Shown piece after piece: positions 1 to 5,163 of a stretch of DNA of 9,595 bases (the stretch's first letter is position 1; each line of letters opens with the position of its first letter). This stretch comes from JBBRLG01 sp038231495. GTDB lineage: Bacteria > Planctomycetota > Planctomycetia > Gemmatales > Gemmataceae. Where the stretch lies: assembly GCA_038231495.1 (NCBI GenBank), contig JBBRLG010000273.1:1-9595 (forward strand), in the 5' to 3' direction. Position numbers and translations under genes: made by a program. The notes beneath the pieces are model-generated. The model was not told the DNA's origin. It saw only the letters and a list, made by a program, of their open reading frames with translations, and ran no database searches.

Positions 1-56
1 CCCGCTTGCCGGCTGGACTGCGGCCCACGCAGCCGGCGTGCCAGCCGGCAAGCGGG
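1..56. repeat. Perfect 16-bp inverted repeat with a smaller nested hairpin, just past the wecA-like stop codon
   Basis: Positions 1-16 are the exact reverse complement of 41-56. The 24-nt loop contains a second inverted pair (18-22 with 28-32), so the whole element folds into a stacked stem-loop. It begins 23 nt beyond the stop codon of the minus-strand gene that ends at 80, where a transcription terminator or mRNA 3'-end stabiliser would lie. No T-run can be confirmed because the downstream side for that strand is outside the window, and the plus-strand flank has none. A REP-like dispersed palindrome is the main alternative. The inverted repeat is certain; its function is inferred. Confidence 0.75.
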
Positions 57-79
57 CCGCTTGCGGCTACGAGCTCCTG

Positions 80-1888
80 TCAACCCGCCGCAACCGCTTC
101 TTTACCCTCTAGCGTTTCAAACGACATCCGCAGGCGTTTCAGGCCAACGCCCGTTTCCTTGCAGTTCTGCTGAATCTCGCGGACGCGCTCCGGGGGAACC
201 CGCTCGCTGGAGATGTACACCTCCTCGACGCCATTGGCCCGACAAATGTCTTCCAACGACCCATTACCCCCGAAAACCCGCAGTCCGTGGATCACCTTCC
301 CCTTCTTCAGCGGGTCGTCGTCCGCGAAACCAACGGGGACGCAACCCAAGTCCGGGTTATTCTGCATCTCACGCAACAGCAGTTCCCCCGCGTCTCCCGC
401 TCCGTAGATGAGTGTGCGGCGGGCACCGGCTGTCGGCGGCCGCGGCAGGAGGCTCCGAAGCAGTCGGAAGGCGATGCGGCTGCTTGCCAATAGGACCAGC
501 AGGATTACCCCGTCCAGGAAAAACACGGTCCGGGAAAACCCCTCGAAGCGATAGATGACTACGAAAGCCAGCACGCTCAAGACCGACCCTAGCACGACCC
601 CTTTCGCGTACACGAGCAGGTCATTGGCTCCAATGTAGCGCCACAAACCGCGGTACACGCCGGCCGCTAAAAACGCTCCGAGCTTTAGAAAAACAAGCAG
701 CGGCAGCGGGCTCGTGAGCAGTGCCCACACCCCATCGTCGCCCACGGGGCCGTAGACAAGGACGTTGGCCGCCGCGTACGCCAGGCAAATGAGCAGGACG
801 TCCAGGAAGACCTCGAAGATGCGCCGCTTGTACGACAGGTCCACCAGGAAAGACGCCAACGCCCCCGGGGCCGCTGGCCCCTCCCCCGCGGCGTACACCT
901 TCACCCGGGCGATGTAAATCCCCAGCAGAGTTAGCGCAATCGTGAAGCCGCCGATCAGGAGCAGGCTCACATCCGCGGCGATCTCGTGCGTCACTACCGC
1001 CACGCCCCCGGAAAGCATCGCGAGCACGTACAAAAGCCACACGGCCCGCCGCTCGGACAGCCCCAGCGCCACCAAACGATGGGAGGTATGGTCCCGGCCT
1101 CCTTGCGATACCGCCCGCCCCGCCAACTTCCGCATCACGGTGACCAGGCAAACATCAAAGATCGGAATGAAAAGCACCAGCAGGGGCACGGCGAGCACCG
1201 GCAAGAAGCTCCGCGAGCGCCCCCCGACCGGCTCCAGCAGGGCCGCCCCCGCCAGGAAGAAGCCGATGAACATTGACCCGCAGTCGCCCATAAAGATCGA
1301 CGCGGGGTTGCTGTTAAAAACCAGGAAGCCGAGCAGGGCGGCCGCCAACACGCCCAACAGGATCGCTTCATCGACCTGCCCGCTCATCAAGCGGTTGACG
1401 CCAAGGAACGCTGCGGCGATGGCGGCGATGCCGCCGGCCAGCCCGTCCATGTTGTCCAACAGGTTCAGGGCGTTCGTGATCCCCACCACCCACAAAAGGG
1501 TGATCGCCCAGTTAACCAGGAGCCACGGGGTCCAGGGCAGATACATCCCGGCGGCCAGAAGCGCCACCGCCCCCATGACTTGGCCGATCAATTTCTGGTA
1601 CGGCTTGAGCGCGCGCAGGTCATCGACCAAGCCGACGAGGAACAGGAAAGCACTCGCCCCCAACAGCGTCAGGGTCTGGTACGTGTGGGAAACCGTGGCC
1701 AGCGATGTCACAAGGACGGCGGCGAAAATGGCGATGCCGCCGAGAAGGGCCGTCGGCTTCTTGTGCCACCGGTCGCCACGCGGCATGGCTACAGCACCCC
1801 AGCGCCGCGCCAGCGCACGCACGAGCGGCGTCAGGGCCAGGGACAGGCCCAGAGATAAGAGCAGCGGTAGGAATTCCATCGGGTTCAT
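80..1888 (-). CDS. WecA/MraY-family polyprenyl-phosphate sugar-1-phosphate transferase fused to a truncated PglF/CapD-like module
   Basis: This is a 602-residue polytopic membrane protein. Residues 1 to about 340 match the superfamily that moves a HexNAc-1-phosphate from a UDP-sugar onto undecaprenyl phosphate, the first lipid-linked step of O-antigen, teichoic acid or capsule synthesis. The diagnostic motifs are present: VDD near residue 88, NALNLLDNMDGLAGG (139-153), FNSNPASIFMGDCGS (191-205) and DHTSHRL (266-272). From about residue 352 the protein changes to SYKRR, more membrane segments with YRGLWRYIGANDL (412-424), and a soluble Rossmann-like domain with GAGDAG (496-501). This is the layout of the N-terminal half of PglF/CapD/FlaA1 sugar dehydratases. 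The protein stops before any SDR catalytic domain, so no YxxxK half is present. I chose the ATG at 1888 because it overlaps the upstream stop as ATGA; an in-frame TTG at 1894 is less likely. The acceptor and sugar are unknown. The enzyme family is secure; the role of the C-terminal module is not. Confidence 0.9.
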   Translation of the reverse strand: MNPMEFLPLLLSLGLSLALTPLVRALARRWGAVAMPRGDRWHKKPTALLGGIAIFAAVLVTSLATVSHTYQTLTLLGASAFLFLVGLVDDLRALKPYQKLIGQVMGAVALLAAGMYLPWTPWLLVNWAITLLWVVGITNALNLLDNMDGLAGGIAAIAAAFLGVNRLMSGQVDEAILLGVLAAALLGFLVFNSNPASIFMGDCGSMFIGFFLAGAALLEPVGGRSRSFLPVLAVPLLVLFIPIFDVCLVTVMRKLAGRAVSQGGRDHTSHRLVALGLSERRAVWLLYVLAMLSGGVAVVTHEIAADVSLLLIGGFTIALTLLGIYIARVKVYAAGEGPAAPGALASFLVDLSYKRRIFEVFLDVLLICLAYAAANVLVYGPVGDDGVWALLTSPLPLLVFLKLGAFLAAGVYRGLWRYIGANDLLVYAKGVVLGSVLSVLAFVVIYRFEGFSRTVFFLDGVILLVLLASSRIAFRLLRSLLPRPPTAGARRTLIYGAGDAGELLLREMQNNPDLGCVPVGFADDDPLKKGKVIHGLRVFGGNGSLEDICRANGVEEVYISSERVPPERVREIQQNCKETGVGLKRLRMSFETLEGKEAVAAG

Positions 1889-3258
1889 GGGCAATCACAT
1901 TCTTGGGGATTCGAGGTCTTGCGGTCGTTGCCGCCGTCACCGCTCAGCGCCGTAGGAGTCAACAACTGCTCGTAGAGGGTGGCGACGTCCTGCAACAGCC
2001 GTTCTTTCGAGTAGTTGGTTTCAACAAAGGTCCGGCCACACGCCCCGATCTCACGCCGCAAGTCGGCGTTTTCGACCAACCGGGCCAGCCCGTCGCTGAA
2101 CGCGGTCGCGTCGCCGGGCTGCACCAGAACGCCACGCTCGCACAAAGTCCAGCCGGCCCCGGCGACGCCAGTGGGGGCCAGCCCCAGCAGATCGACCACG
2201 CCGCCGACGTTCGTGGCAACGATCGCCCGTGCGTTGGCCATCGCCTCGATCAACGTCAACGGCGTCCCCTCGTTGTGCGAGGTCAGCGCCACCACGTCGA
2301 GGGCCGGGTAGAAGTCCTCCGGGTCGTCGCGCATGCCCAGGAACTGGACGGCGTCGCCGAGGCCCAACTCCCGTGCCCGCGCCTCCAGGCCGTCGCGGAG
2401 GTGTCCGTTGCCGACGACCAGAAAACGGACCCGGCGACCACCCGCCGGTTGCTTTTGCAAGAACCGGGCCGCAGCCTCGAGGAAGAGCCCGTGGTTCTTG
2501 ATCTCGGTCAGGCGGCCGACGATGCCCACCAACACGTCGTCGTCTGCGGCGCCTAGTTCCTCCCGAACGACCGAGCGGCGGTCGGCCCAACCGTCGAAGA
2601 CGCCCAGGTCCAGGCCGAGGGGAATGACCGCGAACTGGCCGGGCTTGCCGACGCCGAACGTCTCGTGAATCTCCCGGTACTGTTGCGCGCTGATGACCAC
2701 GATGCGGTCCGTGACCGTGCGGGCCAACACCTTTTCGATCGTCAAAAACAGCCAGGTCTTCCAGGGACCAAAGTAACTATGGAAAATGTGGCCGTGGAAG
2801 GTATGGATCACACGGCACTGCCGCGGCCGGCCCCACAGCGTTGTCGGGGTAAGCCAGCGGTAAAGCATCCCGGCCAGGCGGCCGACCACGCCGGCCTTGG
2901 CCGAGTGCGTGTGCACGACGGCGGGGCGGATGCGCAGCAACAGCCGGTACAATTTCCAGACGGTTACCAAATCCTTGTAGCTGATTTCCCGGCTCATCTC
3001 CGCGATGACGAGCGGTTCCACCCCCTGGGCGCGGACGAAGTCGCTCATGTCATCCTCGCCCGGAGGCACGGTGCCCGCCACCAACACCGACTCGTACCCC
3101 GCCGACCGCAGTCCGGCGGTCAGCCAGGCCACGTGCCGTGCAATGCCGCCGACGTTGAGACGAGCGTTGATGCGAACCACCCGAACCGCTTCGCTCCGCA
3201 CCGTGTTGGACGAATCAACGCGGACCTGATTAGCGAGCGCCAGGGTGGACGAACTCAT
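1885..3258 (-). CDS. GT4-family (GT-B fold) glycosyltransferase
   Basis: A 457-residue retaining glycosyltransferase of the GT4 / 'glycosyl transferases group 1' type, probably cytoplasmic or membrane-associated, adding a sugar from a nucleotide donor to a growing lipid-linked glycan. The N-terminal acceptor-side domain has the glycine motif NVGGIARHV (35-43) and HTHSAKAG (116-123). The C-terminal donor-side domain has GRLTEIKN (248-255), the VVGNG strand-loop (281-285) and the EX7E motif spanning E330 and E338 in NEGTPLTLIEAMA. The start at 3258 is preferred because GAGGA lies 7 nt upstream. An ATG at 3279 lacks such a site, and a further in-frame extension to 3489 translates the intergenic palindrome. 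The gene overlaps the downstream WecA-like gene by 4 nt, which implies translational coupling and a shared pathway. Donor and acceptor specificity cannot be read from the sequence. Confidence 0.92.
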   Translation of the reverse strand: MSSSTLALANQVRVDSSNTVRSEAVRVVRINARLNVGGIARHVAWLTAGLRSAGYESVLVAGTVPPGEDDMSDFVRAQGVEPLVIAEMSREISYKDLVTVWKLYRLLLRIRPAVVHTHSAKAGVVGRLAGMLYRWLTPTTLWGRPRQCRVIHTFHGHIFHSYFGPWKTWLFLTIEKVLARTVTDRIVVISAQQYREIHETFGVGKPGQFAVIPLGLDLGVFDGWADRRSVVREELGAADDDVLVGIVGRLTEIKNHGLFLEAAARFLQKQPAGGRRVRFLVVGNGHLRDGLEARARELGLGDAVQFLGMRDDPEDFYPALDVVALTSHNEGTPLTLIEAMANARAIVATNVGGVVDLLGLAPTGVAGAGWTLCERGVLVQPGDATAFSDGLARLVENADLRREIGACGRTFVETNYSKERLLQDVATLYEQLLTPTALSGDGGNDRKTSNPQECDCP

Positions 3259-3265
3259 AACTCGA

Positions 3266-3270
3266 TCCTC
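3266..3270 (-). promoter_or_regulatory. Ribosome-binding site that fixes the glycosyltransferase start
   Basis: On the minus strand the sequence GAGGA sits 7 nt before the ATG at 3258, ideal Shine-Dalgarno spacing. The in-frame ATG at 3279 has only GC-rich sequence ahead of it, so this site decides between the two. Confidence 0.7.
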
Positions 3271-3401
3271 AATTTTCATTGGGCGGCTTTTCCGTTTTTG
3301 CGATGGCGGACTCACCAGTCGAAGCGACTTGGCGATGTTGGCACCGGGTGGCAGGAATAGCGTTCCCGGCCAGTAGTTGGTGCGGAGTCCGTTCCCGTCT
3401 G

Positions 3402-3463
3402 TCGTGGAGCACGCGGCCCGCGTGCTTGCATCCCGCCCAGCACGCGGGCCGCGTACTCCACGA
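3402..3463. repeat. Large imperfect palindrome (25-bp arms, one mismatch) upstream of the glycosyltransferase gene
   Basis: The left arm at 3402-3426 pairs with 3439-3463 at 24 of 25 positions around a 12-nt loop. A further 7-bp pair (3387-3393 with 3464-3470) extends the stem across an asymmetric internal loop. The arms are built from alternating GCGGCC/CGCG stretches. It lies about 145 nt upstream of the minus-strand glycosyltransferase start. It could be a REP-like mobile palindrome, a structured 5' leader, or a barrier between divergent transcription units. There is no T-run to make it a standard terminator. The structure is clear; its purpose is inferred. Confidence 0.8.
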
Positions 3464-3858
3464 AACGGACAGGGGGGCTTATTAAACACCCTCTGAGCCG
3501 CGACGCGCCTTCCGTTTACTGTCGGAGCTGTGAAAAACGTGACCGTGGTATATGTGGACTACGCGGCACGGCCCGTAGGTGTTGAACCGACGAGCTCAAG
3601 GTTTGTTGATGGGCCTGCAAGGGGCAATGTCCCGGTTCGTGTCCTGGAAGGCGTGCGGGGCCAAGGATTTCTGCGCGGACTCCGTCCCCGTCGGTTGTAC
3701 GGGGCTTGTCCCGTTCCGCTGTCAACCACCAAGCTTTTTGGTCTCTTTCCCTGAGACACGTTTGTTTCCTTACCGGTATTCCTTACCAGGTAACAACCTC
3801 GCCCGTCGAAAGAGGGTCACGGAACCTTAGACCGCGCCAGCCGCATTTGGTTCCATCC

Positions 3859-3901
3859 TTTGCAAACCCAACCCCTCTCAGGGGGTGTCACAGATTGCAA
3901 A
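3859..3901. repeat. Nested hairpin in the intergenic region
   Basis: Outer arms TTTGCAA (3859-3865) and TTGCAAA (3895-3901) are perfect complements. Inside them CCCCT (3872-3876) pairs with AGGGG (3880-3884) around a 3-nt loop. Together they form a two-storey stem-loop with an internal loop. It could be an RNA structure in a long leader. A chance origin cannot be excluded in a 1.9-kb region. Confidence 0.4.
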
Positions 3902-4023
3902 ATCCATGCCCGCGCCGCGACCCCAGGGCTTTTGGGTGCGGTTCGAGGGAAAGTCTTGCGGAACACGGGCGCTTGGCCTCAAGGGCCGGGTCGCTGACGC
4001 CTCATGAAAACGGCATGCAACAC

Positions 4024-4071
4024 GATCCAACCGGTTTGATCCGGGGTTCCACTGGCGGCGCTGTGAACCCC
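4024..4071. repeat. Near-palindrome adjacent to a 7-bp stem-loop
   Basis: Positions 4024-4032 and 4033-4041 form an 18-bp dyad with one mismatched pair, the size and symmetry of a dimeric repressor operator. Immediately after it, GGGGTTC (4043-4049) pairs with GAACCCC (4065-4071) around a 15-nt loop. No adjacent promoter could be recognised, so an operator role is only a possibility. Confidence 0.35.
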
Positions 4072-4167
4072 CAGTCCCTACGGCCAACGTCCCCGAAACC
4101 AAGTCTCAAAAAGGCCAACGAACCGGGTGGGGTCGCGGGATACCCGGGATCGGCACGCTTCTCTACG

Positions 4168-4173
4168 AAGGAG
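4168..4173 (+). promoter_or_regulatory. Strong Shine-Dalgarno sequence ahead of a 10-codon ORF
   Basis: AAGGAG lies 9 nt before the ATG at 4183, close to the anti-SD consensus and better than the sites of most real genes in this window. Its presence in an otherwise gene-free region is the main reason to treat the following micro-ORF as translated. Confidence 0.55.
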
Positions 4174-4182
4174 TTAAGTTCA

Positions 4183-4215
4183 ATGAGGAAGAGAAAAAAG
4201 CGAATTCTACCGTAG
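4183..4215 (+). CDS. Possible 10-residue basic leader peptide, or the remnant start of a lost gene
   Basis: The reading frame encodes MRKRKKRILP and stops at TAG. It has an excellent ribosome-binding site. A 7-bp inverted repeat (4203-4209 with 4213-4219, loop CCG) spans the last codons and the stop, so a translating ribosome would melt it. The peptide resembles the start of the downstream surface protein (MRKRMLP), including the basic run followed by L-P. It could therefore be a leader or attenuator peptide, or the broken start of a paralogous surface-protein gene whose body has decayed. In-frame translation past the stop shows no LEDR motif. I rate translation as plausible and function as unknown. 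Confidence 0.35.
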   Translation: MRKRKKRILP

Positions 4216-4219
4216 AATT
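4203..4219 (+). promoter_or_regulatory. Stem-loop overlapping the stop codon of the micro-ORF
   Basis: AATTCTA and TAGAATT are perfect complements separated by CCG, and the TAG stop is the first triplet of the right arm. A ribosome terminating here would disrupt the hairpin, as in attenuation or coupling devices. No T-tract follows, so it is not a terminator. Confidence 0.3.
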
Positions 4220-4867
4220 AGCGTGCGAGAACTCTTCCTGAAGGGGACTAAGGCGGGGGGTGTTTTAACTCATCGGGTCGCCCGGCGGGGCGGGCCGGCA
4301 AGGGGTGTGCGACTAATCGCCTTGACCTGGGCTTGGTCATGATAACTCACCTCACGGGTACTGGTGTTTCCTACCGGGAAAAATCCTTTCCAGAGGCAAC
4401 GACCTTGTCACCCGATCATCCCTGCCCGCGAAAGAAACCGAGCAAACTTTACTCACGTCCTGGCGGGGTCAGACGATTAAACCTCACCTATACCGCCTAT
4501 CCTACGCCCCCACCCACGACAGTCAAGTAAAAAACCGCATGAATTCCCGATCCTCCCGGTCCCCGTCTCATTCCTTACTTCTCACCAGCAGCCGGTACGC
4601 GATCCCGGCATGAAAGGGCTGAAAAAGCGCCAATTCAAAAATGGCGACGCAACTCAGTTGATAGGCTCCCGGTGGCCCGAAAAGTGTCCCGCGTCGGGGA
4701 ATCCGATCGAATCCTGTGGAGCCGCCAAGAACCGACCGAGGCGCGTTTATCTTGTGCCACGAAGGGGGCGCACGCTCAAGAGTAAAAGAACTCGTCAGGG
4801 ACTGTCGGGGCACGAAAGGCAGCCGGTTTTGTCGGCTAAAATGGTTATACCGGACGGAAGTGTACTG

Positions 4868-4896
4868 CGACGGTCGTCTGGATCGGACGATCGTCG
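4868..4896. repeat. 11-bp stem-loop about 270 nt upstream of the surface-protein gene
   Basis: Positions 4868-4878 pair with 4886-4896 over 11 bp, including one G-U wobble if transcribed rightwards, around a 7-nt loop. A short A-rich stretch follows, then six T at 4918-4923, about 20 nt beyond the stem. That is too far for a classic intrinsic terminator. It is the longest compact hairpin in the right half of the intergenic region and could be the 3' end or a domain of an untranslated RNA. Confidence 0.4.
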
Positions 4897-5102
4897 GAAA
4901 AATGCAAAACATTGGGGTTTTTTATGCTACGCCCTTGTCGCCGTTCCATCCGGCCGGTAAAATTTACCTTCTGTGGAAGAAATTCCAGCTTTCCAACGGT
5001 AAGCGCTTGTGGTGGCGGAACGGACTTTTGACCGTCTAGTCATCACGCAGGACGCAGAGGAGTCGCCGACGGCACCTGCCGGTCGCCGGGTAGCGATCTT
5101 CA

Positions 5103-5113
5103 CCCCCCCCCCC
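5103..5113 (+). repeat. Homopolymer run of 11 C in the upstream region of the surface-protein gene
   Basis: Eleven consecutive C residues, followed by A and four more C, lie about 50 nt before the ATG at 5164 and upstream of its ribosome-binding site. Tracts of this length are prone to slipped-strand mispairing. In other bacteria such tracts near promoters tune expression of surface proteins. No promoter elements flanking the tract could be identified, so whether it sits in a spacer or a 5' leader is unknown. Confidence 0.7.
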
Positions 5114-5148
5114 ACCCCACGTTGCGGTAACCCCCAGCGCCCTATTTA

Positions 5149-5155
5149 GAGGAGA
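5149..5155 (+). promoter_or_regulatory. Ribosome-binding site of the surface-protein gene
   Basis: GAGGAGA is centred about 11 nt upstream of the ATG at 5164, with 8 nt of spacing. An in-frame GTG at 5158 would be only 2 nt away, too close, so the site supports ATG 5164. Confidence 0.8.
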
Positions 5156-5163
5156 TAGTGCTC

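Larger units (their letters stand above)
3259..5163. other. 1.9-kb intergenic region between divergent genes, with no convincing protein gene
   Basis: Both flanking genes are transcribed away from this stretch, so it must contain the promoters of the glycan operon (minus) and the surface-protein gene (plus). Reading frames here are short, low-complexity and rich in R, P and S, with no recognisable motifs and mostly no ribosome-binding site. It looks less GC-rich than the flanking genes, with scattered A and T runs. It holds the palindrome at 3402-3463, smaller inverted repeats at 3859-3901, 4024-4041, 4043-4071, 4203-4219 and 4868-4896, a micro-ORF at 4183 and a C11 tract at 5103. Short inverted repeats are expected by chance at this length, so only the larger ones carry weight. 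I could not match it to a known riboswitch, RNase P, SRP, tmRNA or rRNA. A decayed gene, a long structured RNA or a long regulatory leader all remain possible. Confidence 0.6.

Noticed and set aside
942..1955. 337-codon plus-strand open frame opposite the WecA-like gene
   Set aside because: It is a high-GC antisense shadow. Its translation is S/T/R/P-rich without motifs, while the minus strand carries clear family motifs.
3259..3489. N-terminal extension of the glycosyltransferase to 3489
   Set aside because: It would translate the large palindrome, has no ribosome-binding site, and adds residues before the normal GT4 start. GAGGA before 3258 supports the shorter form.
3570..3660. Minus-strand T-arm-like sequence GTCGGTTCAACACCTAC
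   Set aside because: The T-stem pairs at 4 of 5 positions, but I could find no D-arm, anticodon arm or matching acceptor stem. At best it is a decayed fragment.
3859..4071. A riboswitch in the intergenic region
   Set aside because: The hairpins do not match conserved cores of cobalamin, TPP, SAM, glycine or cyclic-di-GMP classes that I could recognise by eye.
3706..4215. 169-codon frame in the intergenic region
   Set aside because: The translation is low-quality and P/R/S-rich without motifs or an initiation signal. Only its last ten codons have a real ribosome-binding site.
4322..4350. TTGACC as a possible -35 box
   Set aside because: No acceptable -10 sequence lies at 16-18 nt spacing.
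4339..4530. 63-codon frame from the ATG at 4339
   Set aside because: It has a weak ribosome-binding site, no motifs and an unstructured composition, and could be chance.
4633..4730. tRNA-like elements: CAACTCAGTTGATAG and GATCGAATCC, then GGAGCC-GCCA
   Set aside because: They resemble D-arm and T-arm sequences, but the acceptor, D and T stems do not pair and the spacing does not give a cloverleaf.
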